Shown here piece after piece: positions 26,230 to 38,819 of a DNA stretch of 64,000 bases (the stretch's first letter is position 1; each line of letters begins with the position of its first letter). The position numbers and the translations under genes were made by a program. The stretch covers positions 23,829,839 through 23,893,838 of the forward strand of contig CM049316.1 in assembly GCA_026874595.1 (NCBI GenBank). The letters are read 5' to 3'. The stretch comes from Sipunculus nudus. Lineage: Eukaryota; Annelida; Sipuncula; Golfingiida; Sipunculidae. Under the pieces are notes generated by a model. That model made no database searches. It saw only the letters and a list, made by a program, of their open reading frames with translations, and was not told the origin of the DNA.

Positions 26230-27016
26230 CTTAAGCCACCCACTGGCTATTTTCCTGCCATTTTTATCTGTGATCAGTCACAGACAGTCAGCGACTGTTT
26301 GCGACTGACAATTAATGACAAGTCACAGACAGTCTGAGACCTGTCACTGACTGTCTGCGACTGGTCACAGATAAAAATTGCAGGAAAATGCTGCAACTGC
26401 TTGTGACTATCAATCAAAGATCGGTTGCAGACTGTCTGCAACTGGCGTTCAGTGATCAAATTTGTGTTACTTTAATTATTATTTATTAAAACTATCACAA
26501 CTATCATCTACAACTCACCAGCAAAGCCCAATACCACACCTATCTCTTCACATGCCCTTACTTATTTTCTGGTTTCTTCTGAGGTATTCGGACGAACTGT
26601 GGTTGTACAGACATGGTGTTTGATTCCATGTCACCATCAATTCATCCCTTTTCAGATGACCAAAAAAAGGCTGTCTTGGTAGCCATGCCACATTTCACAC
26701 CTATAAGCTCAGTCTGCAACTATATATAGTCCCAGACTGGTTGCAAACTCAGTCACCTGACTAAAACTCCCTCAACCAATTGGATGATGTTCAGTCACAA
26801 GTTGCAAATCACATCGCAATTGCAGATGATCACAACATTCACACTGAAAATCACAAGTCACAGTGAATTGCAAGTTTCCTGACATGCCAGAAACCTTGAG
26901 ATCGGACGGATGCGACCAGCGGTCACAAGTCGCCCCACATGCAATTATAATCGGTAACTTGCGATTTTAGTCCCATCGCGTCACAGCAAAATCACCAGTG
27001 GGCAGGAGGCTTTAAG
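26230..27016. mobile_element. ~790-bp non-autonomous element with inverted ends and internal palindrome
   Basis: Ends CTTAAGCCACCCACTGG and CCAGTGGGCAGGAGGCTTTAAG are inverted. Inside, 26251-26293 and 26345-26387 form a near-perfect hairpin (TTTTTATCTGTGA-x-CAGTC / complement). The interior is built from GTCACAGACAGTC/GACTGTCTGCGACTG phrases and later CACAAGTCGC phrases. No transposase is visible. Confidence 0.65.
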
Positions 27017-28545
27017 TTTAACTTAATATTAATAATAATACTGAGTTTGATGAAGAGAAACAAACTGCATGGGAGCATAATAAATATAATTGACCTATTA
27101 TTTTGTATAGGGGTAGAACATCGGATGATTTTTCCATACATATATGACTAATAAAAGTGATCTATAATAATATATGCTGATAATGTGATATAATATATGT
27201 ATGACACAGATATTAGTCCATTACCAGGATAATGGCCTAGTTGGTAAGCCTCCAAGTGACAGAGATCTGAGACGGATACTCCGTCTACCAGCCTGAGGAT
27301 TACTGCTATTGATAAGTCTATATTAGGAATTATACAATATTTTACATTATGGCTGGTCTACATTTCACCACATTAGAAATATTTAATCCCAGCCAAAAGT
27401 CATGACTCATACAATGACGTGACTTGGAAAGTGCATTCAGACATGCATGAAACCACTCCACCATAACAACAACATTCAACATGGTTTGATCACTCAGCTC
27501 AGCCAACCTTCCCTGATCATAAAAGGTTTAGTTTTCAGTCTAATATATATGAAATCTTTAAAATCATAACCTATTATTTTTTTATTCCGGATTAATGAAA
27601 GGATATATAGTCCATCGGCTGGGCTGCGCTTACCTGTTCACCTTTTCACACCTACATTTCTGACATTTCTCGGCTCAGGTGAACTTGTCGTCTGCTGGAA
27701 TTGGTCTTTTTCTGGTTTCATTTCCAGGAGAGCTGATTAGTTTGGATAGCTGATGGCAGATGGCGCTGTAACGGTGCCGCAAGGCTGGTGCGGGTATGCA
27801 TAGGTCAAAAATGGGTTGTTTATATAACTTGAATTGAGTTTTAAATCTGTATTCATAATTTATTCTTTTTAATTTTAAACTGAATTTTTAGATTTTGATT
27901 AATAAAAAAAAAATAAATTTGAGAAGAAATTAAAGGAGGAAAAGTTTTGAGATACTGTAATGTAGTTTCTGTTACTGTTTGTTCAAAAACATGTACCACT
28001 TTAAAACTTGAAATTTAAGTTTAATGTTAAAAGTTCATATGAAAAAGAATGTGAATTTCATAAGTACGTTTACGACCAGAAAGAGCAGGAAAAAGAGCAC
28101 TATACAGGGTTAAAACGATATATACTTCATGGATCTTATAATAATTTTAAATGACATTTGGGTTAATTAAAGACACGTTTGATAATTAAGATTGGCTGTG
28201 TTATAAATACAGCATTAACAGTGCGCAATCCCTGACCAGGAATGAACCAGGCTGAAGTATTTATACAAATCAGTTATAATATCAACTGAGAGCAATCTGA
28301 TATTTCTGAAAATCGAACATAAGGTAGCAGGATTGGCAAAAACACCTTTATATCGAAGATAAGTTTATAATTTGGTTTAAGTCCATATATAGAATATCCT
28401 TTAAGTATACCTCATTTTGCATCTGTTACTCTGTTACTCTTCCTAATGTAAACATATTTTTCACATTTTCACTGATATTTGAACATTTAAATTATTTTCA
28501 AAATATAAACAGTACATTAATTTAAGCTACCTGCGGTGCTTAATG
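27017..28545. other. AT-rich spacer with a tRNA-like scrap
   Basis: At about 27230-27290, AATGGCCTAGTTGGTAAGCC resembles a tRNA/SINE box A but no clear box B follows. The less AT-rich patch 27600-27790 has a possible minus-strand donor (GTGAACAG|GTAAGCGC). Neither is firm. Confidence 0.35.
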
Positions 28546-29049
28546 GTTAAAGGTACATAATCAGTAGCAATATCGTGCCTATTCTTCACACTATCAGTTC
28601 AGTTTTGCTTTATACGAAGGTATCCCAGCAAAACCATCCCAGCAACCAACCTCAGTACCTCGCATACGGCTGTTATACAACTTGTTATGGCTCTGTGTGT
28701 TGGTAAACACAGTCCACATGTGTATGTTTACCATAACAAGGCCGCGTGGCCGGAGGTCCGATTGTGAGACGCAAAACGCGATATTTCAGTCAACGGGAAC
28801 ACGTATTAGATTTTATTGGGCCAAGTCAGTCAGGGCATCTCCTGATTGACTAGTTTTGTGGCTCCGCGATGCACACGGCCCCACGCGCTGTGTTTATGTT
28901 GACACCTGTGATCGCGCCCGGTCCACTGTTTTTAACACTCGTTTACAGGAGTAAGCAAACGGTTTCAAGGCAATATTTTTTCAGGTACATATTTATTTAA
29001 AGGGAAGCAGCTATTTTTCATGTTAATTCAAAATGCGTTAAAGATGATT
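28546..29049 (+). repeat. 504-bp dispersed repeat, copy 2
   Basis: Near-identical partner of 3464-3967, same orientation. Unrelated flanks begin after TTTAAAGGTACATAATCAG on the left and GATGATT on the right. Small differences include CAGTAGC for CAGGAGC, and ATTTTTTCAGG for ATAATTGCAGG. Confidence 0.9.
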
Positions 29050-29309
29050 ATCAATTTAGAGTAATGCGTTTTGGTTTTTAAAATTCCACTTCTGTATTGC
29101 ATGTTCCTATTCCCCACATTCCTCAACATTGAATTTATATAATATATTATATATTTGCATTCATGTTAGAATACAGTTACGATTTGTGCCCTGCTAACGG
29201 ACGGACAGACGGAAGGACGACGGACAAAGACTCATCGCTATAACCCAGCATGACTGAAAGTCAGCTGAGCTAAAAAATGAAAATAAAATACTTGTCACAA
29301 CAGTATTCA

Positions 29310-31545
29310 CAAAGGACCCATGGGTCACGGCGCTTAGCTGAATTTGGTAAAATTTCAGCAAATGCAATATATACTTATTTCTATTTTTACTGTTATTAAT
29401 ATATTAGCATCTGAAAAGCTTAGAGGAAATGGCCCTGCTATTTGCTGACAACTCAGTACAAAATATGATTGAACAAGTGACCCGTGGATCATGACGCTCA
29501 GCCGACTGACATGTTGACAATATGTCCTTGCACAGGCAACTAATTACGATAATGTAGGTGGCATCATTGTTCATGTATATTAGCTTTAGTTCATCAAGAC
29601 CCATAAGCACAACAAAATTGATGACAATCCAACCAGCCTTTCCTGAGGAATCTTGCAATTTGTGTGTATTTTGCATTATTTCTTGGGTGCTCAAACATAC
29701 CCCAAAACCCTGAGAATATAGGTCTTAATGACCGAATTTCAGGTTTCTGGGGAGAACTTTTGAGGAACTCTCAGGATATCAAGTCAGATTCTGGGCACAA
29801 TGGTTATGATTTGTGCGACTTTGGTTTAAAATTTTCAGTTATTTTGAGGGGTGCTTATAAGCCCCATAGCTCAGAAAATATGGGTAACAGAGACCTAATT
29901 TCACGTTTCCCAGGATATTTTTCATGGACCTCCCTGGATTTTAAGTTAGAAGATTTCAGGTCCAATGGTTATGATTTGTGCCCTGCTTAGTATCACGTTT
30001 TTAATTATGCTGGGGGGGGGGGGGCTTATAAGCCCCATAACTCAGAGAATATGGGTAACAGAGACCTAATTTCACGTTTCCAAAGATATTTTTCACAGAC
30101 CTCCCTGGATGTCAAGTAAGAAGATTCTAGGACCAATGGTTACAATTTTTGCCTTGTTAACGGACCACCGCATCTGTAAAGGTCTCAAAAATAGAGAAAA
30201 AAAGGGTTTAACTTTTTAAAAGCCAGGTGGAGCCACCAGTCTGCAGGATCTAATGAAAGACTCCATGATCAATATGCATGCAAAGAATCATGGTGATAAA
30301 TGCATTAGTTGTTCAGATAATGGAGCTAAATATCATATTTTTAATTATTCGGGGGGTATTTCTGAGCCCCATAGCTTTGAGAATATGGGTAACAGAGACC
30401 TAGTTTCAGGTTTCGCATGAGACTTTTCATGGATCTCACTGGATGTCAAATTAGAAGATTCCAGGTCCAGTGGTTAGGATCTGTGCCCTGTTAACAGATG
30501 AACGCATCTTAAAAGGTCTCAAAAATAGAGAAAAAAATCGTAAAAATAAAAAAAAAAAATACAGGTGGCACCACCAGACTGCAGAAACTGATGCAACAGC
30601 TGTTCAGATCCTTGAGCCTTTGTTTCAAATTTTCCATTATTCTGCAGGGTACTTCAGAGCCCAATAGTTCAGAGTTTATGGGTAACAGAGACCACAGACC
30701 CTTTTCATGGACCTCCCTGCATGTCAAGAGAGAAGATTCTAGGTCCAGCCGTTACAATTTGTGCCATGTTAACAGATGACCACATGTTAAGAGGTCTCAA
30801 AAATGAAAAAAAAAATTGTAACAATCGAAAAAACAGGTGGCACCACCAAACTGCAGAAACTGATGAAACATTCCATGATCAATTTCCATGCAAAGAATCA
30901 TGGTGATCAATGCAATAGTTGATCAGATACTTGAGATTTGTATCAAATTTTCCATTATTCTGGGGGGTACTTCAGAGCTCCAAAGCTCAAGAGTTTATGG
31001 GTAACTGAGACCTAACTTCAGGTTTCCAAGGAGACTTTTCATTGGCCTCTCTCTACATGTCAAAAGAGAAGATTCTAGATCCAGTCTTTACGATTTGTGC
31101 CCTGTTTACAGATGACCGCATCTTTAAGGTCTCAAAAATAGAGAAAAAAACTCTTAAAAAAAATAAAAAAAAAAAAACAAGTAGCGCCACAAGTCTGCAG
31201 AAACGGATGAAACACTCCATGATCAATATCTATGCAAAGAATCATGGTGATCAATGCATTAGTTGTTCAGATACTTGAGCTTTTGTATCAAATTTTCCAT
31301 TATTCTGGGGGGGGGGGGGGGGGGGGTTACTTCGGAGTCCCATAGCTCGAAGAATATGGGTAACAGAGACCTAGTTCCAGGTTTTCAAGAAGATTTTTCA
31401 TGGACCTCCCTGGATGTTAAGTAAGAAGATTCCAGGTCCAGCGGTTACGATTTGTGCCCTGTTAACGGACAGACGGCCGGACGGCCGACGGACAAAGGGT
31501 GATCGCTATAGCTCAGATGACTTACAGTCAGCTGAGCTAAAAACT
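29310..31545 (+). repeat. Expanded ~300-bp tandem element with GGACAGACGG...AGCTGAGCTAAAAA tail
   Basis: Head motif GGACCCATGGGTCACGGCGC (about 29313, again diverged at 29467). It is followed by six modules keyed on GCCCCATAGCTCAGAGAATA and TGGGTAACAGAGACCTAAT (near 29862, 30034, 30368, 30659, 30978, 31340). Modules also hold ATGATCAATAT-x-ATGCAAAG and poly-G/poly-A tracts. It ends with a GGAC tract and GATGACTTACAGTCAGCTGA then GCTAAAAA. A separate tail fragment of the same kind lies at 29190-29276. Confidence 0.85.
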
Positions 31546-32009
31546 AAAACCTGACAAAACTCAGTATAGGTTTTTGAGATACTGTACGTGTTGTATATGA
31601 TGTATTTACAGATGGACAGACAGGTGCACAGACAGAAAGAACTGATAGCCTTATTCCCGCCTTGCTTAGGCAGGTTAATACTGATTTTCAAATTATATTA
31701 GACCCTATTTTTTTCAACATGCCCATTTTTGACAGGAGAAAAAGGATTTTTATATATTGAATATTTTTTTACATTGCATTTTTTTTAAATTTTACAAATT
31801 ATATAAATTTGCAATGCAAAAAAAAAATCTGTAAATATAAGTAAATTAAGAAATTTTTAAGTTGCATCATTATTTATTCTTAGTTTGGTCATGTCAAATT
31901 ATGCATATACATCTATTTTTCTGTTATAAATCATAAAATGCGTAAACTAAATTCAAAATAAAATTATTTTATATTTATTATATCATTAAAAATCATTAAT
32001 GCCACAACT
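31546..32009. other. Very AT-rich spacer
   Basis: Poly-A and poly-T tracts; possible diverged upstream part of the next repeat. No gene. Confidence 0.4.
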
Positions 32010-33350
32010 TGGCATCTTCTAGATTATTCCTTGGATCATTATTAAAACAATTTGTACATTGAAGTTTATAGTTTAATGTACACCCTTAATTTTATTAACT
32101 AAATTAAAATATTCAGTAAAATTGATTAAAAATGCCCTTTTCAAATCAGGTTTATACACTCTTGGATGAGCAACATAAGAAGGAAGAAACAACATCATTA
32201 TACTAAATATTATCTCAACTATGATTTAATACTGAATTTGAAATTGTTGAAAAAGAAAGCAATAGTCTTTTTTTTTAAATTTTCTGAAGCATGCAACTCC
32301 TCACAACATGAACATGTTTTGTTCACACACATAAATAAATGTGCACTCATTGCAAACCCTCGTAATACAAGACAAATTCTAAGATTTAGTCTAGAAAAGA
32401 AACGAATTAAACATAGAAAATTCTAACATTCATCTTATATATGCATGCTCTCCGTGGGGGGGGGGGGGGGGGGGGGGGCAGAGGGGAAGCCAAGCTCAAC
32501 TGAGCAAAGGGAGCGCTAGCTGCCTGGAGTGATGGCGGTTACATAACAGCATGGCTAGGTGAGGGCTCCAGCACACTGCTTCCCTGTGCACTTGGCTTGC
32601 TTGTTCTAAACAGTAGTTGACTCGGTCTTCCAACACTTTATACAAGCTACATTTTTAACAATTCATTTCAAATTTAGGATTTTTAAAGAGTAAACCCTTT
32701 TGTGTATATGCTGTAAAAATTAAAGCAACAATGCATACAGGAAAAAATATGCCATGGTCAGAGTTGGGCAAAATGTAAGGTATTGATTTTAAATTTATGC
32801 TAATAACTTAAAAAATTACAAAATTCTGATCTATTTTCTGGCGTACATTAAATCTTGATTAAATAAAGTTTTATCCTTGAGCAAAGTCTCTAGCAGTAGC
32901 CATGTTGAGTGAGTAAATATCTTTTCTGATTTTTTACAAAGTGCATTTTGTTGGGGCCCATTCCTTCAAGAAATTACAAAATATTGCTCTAATTTCTGGC
33001 AGGTACATAGGAAATTTATAGAGGAATATTTATGCGAGATACAAACAACAACCAAAAAAAAAAAAAAAAAAAAAAAAAAAAACAGATGAGGTGTTTTGAT
33101 ATAAGACAGTCCTGAAGCGAAGCGATATGTTTTTAATGAGAAGTGTTCTTTTTTCTTAATTCCTCGAAGGAACGAAGTCGCACGTACTGACCCAGTTTTG
33201 GGATTGGTAGGAGAAAGCAGGGACTTCTAACTGTGTATTGAATTTTGGATCACTAGGTCCAATGGTTTCAAAACGTGCCCTATTAACGGCCGCATGGACG
33301 GACAAAGGACCATAACCGTAGCTCAGATGACTTATATTCAGCTGATCTAA
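32010..33350 (+). repeat. Diverged dispersed repeat, copy 2, with 23-nt poly-G
   Basis: Partner of 4870-5927: TTCTAGATTATTCC, GAGTTGGGCAAAATGTAAGG, TATGCTAATAACTTAAAAAA, ACAAAGTGCATTTTGTTGGG and a tail ending GATGACTTATATTCAGCTGA then TCTAA. Poly-G at 32456-32478, poly-A at 33053-33081. Confidence 0.7.
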
Positions 33351-33750
33351 CAATTAATGCAAGTCATTAAAATATTTTAATTTCCGTAGGCCAACAAATC
33401 CTGCATTTAGGAGTCCGGTGAACATGAGAGATATCTATCCGTGTTTTAGCATAAGGTATGCACCTTATATGGAGGAAAATATGGATTATCTCCCCGGTTA
33501 GTTAATAATACTGATGTATGCAAAACAGGTGATCTTGAGCGAACCGCGAACACCATTATCGTAGCCTGTCATACGCGTAGACTGGGCCAGTCGATGCAAT
33601 GGTTACGTCATCTTGAAGGATTTTCCCACAGATAATATAAAACAACACATGAATTTAAATTTAACATTACCAAATGGCCGAAAGGTCTGTCCGAATTTAG
33701 AATAATTATTAATTACATGCCAAACCAGTATACTGCCAGTCAATGCATTG
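33351..33750. other. Unrecognised spacer
   Basis: No supported feature. Confidence 0.35.
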
Positions 33751-33917
33751 GGTGTACGCTTTACTAAAGATATGAAGGGTATACATGCACGGGGTGTACG
33801 CTTTACTAAAGACATGGAGGGTATATACATGCATGGGGGTGTACGCTTTACTAAAGATACGGAGGGTATACATGCACGGGGTGTACGCTTTACTAAAAAT
33901 ATGGAGGGTTGCTGGCT
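33751..33917. repeat. 42-45-bp minisatellite, four units
   Basis: GGTGTACGCTTTACTAAA recurs at 33751, 33793, 33838 and 33880. Spacings of 42, 45 and 42 are all multiples of three, so both strands stay open and give repetitive ORFs (GVRFTKDMEGIHAR-type). Coding status is unsupported. Confidence 0.9.
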
Positions 33918-34717
33918 ACTGAACATCGCCAATGCTTTATCATCTCCATCTCCTTATACGCAGAGACCCTAGCTGTGACTTACCTACGAGCCATAGGGAG
34001 AGGTCTGCACCCGAGGCCCGCTATTTAGTAAGTGATAATATTTCCTCTCTGGCCCACTGGCTGTGATTTATCACCCGGGGATTAATGGGTGAGCCCAATT
34101 ATAGTGTGTATGTGTGTGTGTGTGGGGGGGGGGTATCTATTTAAAATTTATGGAATATCCTACAATCTGATTCTCTTACAGAGAAATCAAACCTTCTCTC
34201 ACTCCATCGAAACACATAAAAAAGGTACTGCCACCTCGCGGCAAATTATAAGACTAATTTACGGCTCTCTGACCGAAAATTTCTGTCGCCATCTGATGCA
34301 AGTTTATATTACTAATTCACTCGTCTTGTTTTACTTATTTCAGTTCCAATCATTATGAAATTAGTGGAGTTTGACAGTAAGCTATTCACGCAAAGAAATG
34401 ACTTCCAGCTTTAACTATCATTGCCAAAGCTATAAATAGTGCGAAATATATCACCCGGACAACAGCATTTTCAGTTAGTACGAATTGTCCGTATAAGCTG
34501 GAAATAAACATTCAATATTGATAATAAATATTGACGTTTCACTTTCTGGCGGTGATTTCTAGCTTTTTCAAGTGAATTCAATTCTTATTTCTCAACCGAT
34601 TGTTAACTTTTACCGAGATTAGCAGTAAATATTCCATATGACGAATAAGCAAAGGTTGCATGACAAACACTCATGCTTTATCCTGACACATGCTTTTACA
34701 TAAAGTGCGGCATTATT
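33918..34717. other. Spacer with short (GT)n and poly-G
   Basis: TGTGTATGTGTGTGTGTGTG then a G run near 34107-34132. Otherwise nothing recognised. Confidence 0.4.
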
Positions 34718-35080
34718 CATACGCGATTATACACTGCAGCCGCCGCAGATCCTTTTTCATGCAACCGCTGCTTTGAATAGCAAGATTATGTGGTTTCGAC
34801 CACCGGGGTGGACACAGGGAAAAGAAGTGGAGTCAGACCAATAAGAGCGTGGTATCGCATTGTGCATCCAGCTCTAAATTTTAAACATGCGACTCCAGCT
34901 GTCTGATTCTTCGCTCTGTACAAGAACCCATGTAACCAGACAAGCTCTAATTAGTCTGATTACACGTCTTTGCTCTGCGCCCAGGTGGTCGAGCCCAGCA
35001 AATCTTGCTGTTTAAAGGAGCGGTTACATGAAAAGATACCTGGGGCGGCTGTAGTGGATTTAACTGCATGCTGTGTGAGG
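34718..35080. mobile_element. Foldback MITE, CCTCACACAG family, long-arm copy
   Basis: Left arm TTATACACTGCAGCCGCCGC ... GCTTTGAATAGCAAGATT ... GTGGAGTCAGACCAATAAG is the inverted counterpart of the right arm TTAGTCTGATTACACGTC ... AATCTTGCTGTTTAAAGGAG ... GGGGCGGCTGTAGTGG ... CTGTGTGAGG. Arms are roughly 130-150 bp. Related to 20274-20507. Confidence 0.8.
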
Positions 35081-35563
35081 AATGTAGAGGATCTATAGCT
35101 TTACATGACCATCCAAACAATTTATTCGAAAATTATTTTTCAAAATAAGATTGTGACCGCCTGTTGATATTCTCTCAAGAGCCTTCCTGTTTAATTAAAA
35201 TCTTGGACCCACACCGGGCCATAGCAAGCTATATTCAACATGCCAAGGTTTACAATGCGAGTCAGCGCGCACCCTGAAGCTCGGAGTGACATGGTCATTA
35301 AATAGACTCCCTGTGGCCTGCGTCAGCCATGGCTGTACAATTACAAAGTGGCGCTTACAATGCAATGGCCAATTTATATGCCACCCCTGAAGCCATGACA
35401 GATCAGTCGTATTAATGGCTTCTGAAAACTGAATTTGGTTCATTCGCCCTAAACTTATGGAGTATCATAATATATGCTTGGACATAGTCAATGTCTGCCA
35501 TCTGTCGACTAAAGTAGAAACTAATTTCCAATTCTCGCATCTTGTGAACAAAAAAAATTTTTT

Positions 35564-35630
<67 letters not shown>

Positions 35631-36166
35631 CATATACGTATATGTATAAAATATACATATGCGTAACTTAAATTAGCTGAAAATCAGGCTAAAATACAAA
35701 TTTAGACAGGGTATAAAGCAGCCCCACCCCTCAAAATGATGAATTCTATCTGATATAGGATCGGTCTCTGATTCTCGTAATTTTTGCCTCCGCCAGGAGG
35801 GTATGTATTCAGCTCCGTTTTTGTGATTGTTCACAACATAACTCCTGCAGTCATGAACGGATTTTTTTAATGAAATTTCAGCGCACTGCAGGAAGGGGCC
35901 AATGAAGAATCGGTTAGATTTTGGTATTCATCCGCGATCCGGTTTCAGGAAAGTCAACAAAGAATATTCTAATGTAGATTTACTAACCCACGAATGAGCC
36001 TAGGAATATGGGCCGATTAAGTGAATGCAATCATGGTTTTGGGAGCATCCCACAATAGGCCCTTAAGGAACATCGAACCATCCCCCTCCCCCAACTTGTC
36101 AGACTTTCATTTTTTAGAATGCAGATGTCCAGTTGCGGACCTTGATTACTACTTAAATGCATTACA
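35081..36166. other. Spacer containing (TA)n at 35567-35626
   Basis: A pure ~60-bp TA microsatellite; flanks have no supported gene. ORFs reading YIYIYI are artefacts of it. Confidence 0.5.
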
Positions 36167-36429
36167 CAGGGGCGTATTCATAGGGGGGCGTAAAGGGGCG
36201 CGCCCCCCCCCCCTTAAATTCTGCCTACACTTATACCAGTCAACTACTGGCAAGTGCTATGTTTGTTAACTCAAATTTATTTTATGTTATTTAAATTGAG
36301 TATGCACACACATAAATATAAAATATGGCGTTTTAAGTAAAAAAATATTTTCATGTTTCTCTATGCGCGTTTATGGTAATGTTATTCCCATATGGAAAAG
36401 AAAGAAGAAAACAAGAATGATCTTGTCCG

Positions 36430-36481
<52 letters not shown>

Positions 36482-37356
36482 CAATGTATATTTATTATCA
36501 GTTCTAAAGGTTCCTATTGACCTAAAGAGAAACTAGTTTTGTTGTATTTGTTGAAACTTTGTGAAGAAAGAGCAAAATCTTAGCAAGATATTGTTCGTAA
36601 TGTAAACGTAAAGAGTGTCCGACTTTGAAAATTTCTAAAATAAATCTAAAAAGTAAAGGGATTATATACTTACACATTTGATTTTACTATCTCTCTTTTC
36701 TATTTTGTTTGTGTGCAGAAGTGAAGTCTCCAAACCCTGTGATTGTTCAGTAACATGATGGTGGAAGGCCAAAAACTGTTAAACAATCCATGCCAGCTCT
36801 TTGTACTTTCACTAGACGCTTGCTATGCCTCACTTTTAAAATTTAGCTTGGAATACACCAAGAGACTATATGAAAGCTTCCGGTTTCTTGATTCTGGGGT
36901 AATTAAAATCACCTCTAAATACCCAGCTACTGTCACTGGAGCTATAGAGGCCAGGCATTATGTCAGAAAGCTGCATTTTCAAAAATAATATAAACCTATA
37001 AATGGTATGCAAATAACAGGCAATGAGTATTTTTCACTTCTAAAATTTCTTGTGTTTATGTACTTTAATTTCCTCAGGTCAGACTATCTTTATTTCTTTT
37101 TAACTCCAACTGGCTATAGTTCGAACTTAATTTCTGCAAAAATAATTTATCTACGAAAACCGTTATTATGGAATTCATTATCAGAAGTTCTACATGAAAA
37201 ATAGATGTTGTATCTTTGACAGATTCAGTGACATATAATAGTTATTCCATTTAAGTTCTTTTACATGTGTTCTGACCATCTTCTACTTAAAAATTACAAT
37301 TAAGTTATAACACTACACTGATTGATGCATGTATTTTTCTGTTGTTCAAATAATGC

Positions 37357-37420
<64 letters not shown>

Positions 37421-37633
37421 TATGAGGTTCCCACTGTTAACATAATAAATTAGATACCTTACAAAATTACATATTACAATCATAATAATTATGCACGCAC
37501 TAACAATATTTGATATTTTTAGTAGGAGACAATCTAACAATCACGCAGTGTGTTCAAACCAGTTTAAATATGCTTGCTTCCTACTAATAGGGCTTTGTGG
37601 AATATCAATATAATTAAAAAAAAAGATTTATTG

Positions 37634-37671
<38 letters not shown>

Positions 37672-37755
37672 ACATGTATAAAAGACGCAGAACAGCCCCC
37701 TTTCCCGACTATAGGGGTGCGCCCCCTCTATTTTCAAATCCTGGATACGCCATTG
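36167..37755. mobile_element. hAT-like element ends around 1.6 kb, degenerate interior
   Basis: Left CAGGGGCGTATTCATAGG and GGGGCGCGCCCCCCC; right, inverted, CAATGGCGTATCCAGG and GGGGGCGCACCCC. CAG-GGCGTAT(C/T)CA is a hAT-type terminus. The interior holds (TA)n at 36432-36480, 37359-37419 and 37636-37669 and two ~65-80-codon ORFs (36743-36988, 37007-37204) without recognisable transposase motifs. No clean 8-bp TSD seen. Confidence 0.55.
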
Positions 37756-38819
37756 CATGTTACACATGCATATACCGGTACATATAACAACATTTATATT
37801 ATATTCAGACAATATGAAGGCTTTGATACAAAATGTATCTTTGTTATAAAATATCAACATCTAAATGTTTAGATATGTTTAAACATTTTGTAAATGTTGC
37901 ATTATTGGTGTTTTCCCCATGGTTAAGAAAGTTTGTGGAAAAGGTTAGACTAATGGTGAAACTTGTTGTAGTGTAAAAAGCGAGACACAAAATCCGCTGC
38001 TATATTGTGTATTACACATGTATCGTTCCCAGACTTTTAAAGTCGAATAAGGGGGGGGGGGGGGGTCTGCTTTAGTCTTGATATTTGCTCCTGAAATTCG
38101 TAAAACGATATGTGATTCCATGTACCGATATACCTAACGCAGTGCTTTTTTGAGGTACAAAAATATTTTATAAAATTGACTTTGAGAGCGCCCGGAGCGC
38201 TTCATATACGGTATATATCAACGTCCAGGAAAATGTTCATGTCCATTTTTATAAATGAAATCAACTAAGAACTTATAACACGTGCGTTATTTTGACATAA
38301 AACAGTCACTGGTAAATAATAATTCGAGGAGATTAGCAAATCGTTTGTAAAATACTCTAATATTGATAACAAAATACTTAATATTTATAAAAAAAATACT
38401 TCTTTAAACATTTTAAATTGATTTTTGTTTGAAATTAAAATACGGGAGGGAAAATCCCAAAAGGATTCGACATTCGACAAAGCGCGACAATTCGTTAAAA
38501 ACTATCCGGTTAATGCCCTTAAAATGTACACAGACCTTGCAGCTTTTTCCCATTTAACAGCTTTCCATAATATTAAGATGTCATTTGGATACGTCTATAA
38601 CAAGAGACTTTTTGTTAGAATGTTTAAAATTCAGATGATACCTATAACAATATAAATGTTAGATTCATTATGCTTTGGGGTTAAAACTATTTGGAACTTG
38701 CATTTATGTCATCGATTAATGTTAGATAATGGACTCACGTGACGCCTATTTATCACAAATTTGCAAGAATTTTAGTTGAAATTTGAAAGGTGATAAGACT
38801 TTCTTCCCAGTTGGCAAAT
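37756..38819. other. AT-rich spacer with 15-nt poly-G
   Basis: Poly-G at 38051-38065. One 76-codon ORF at 38425-38655 without support. Confidence 0.4.

Noticed and set aside
36743-37204. Transposase remnants inside the hAT-ended element
   Set aside because: The two ORFs show no recognisable hAT dimerisation or catalytic motifs; left unassigned.
35412-37860. ORFs reading YIYIYI and similar
   Set aside because: Translations of (TA)n microsatellites.
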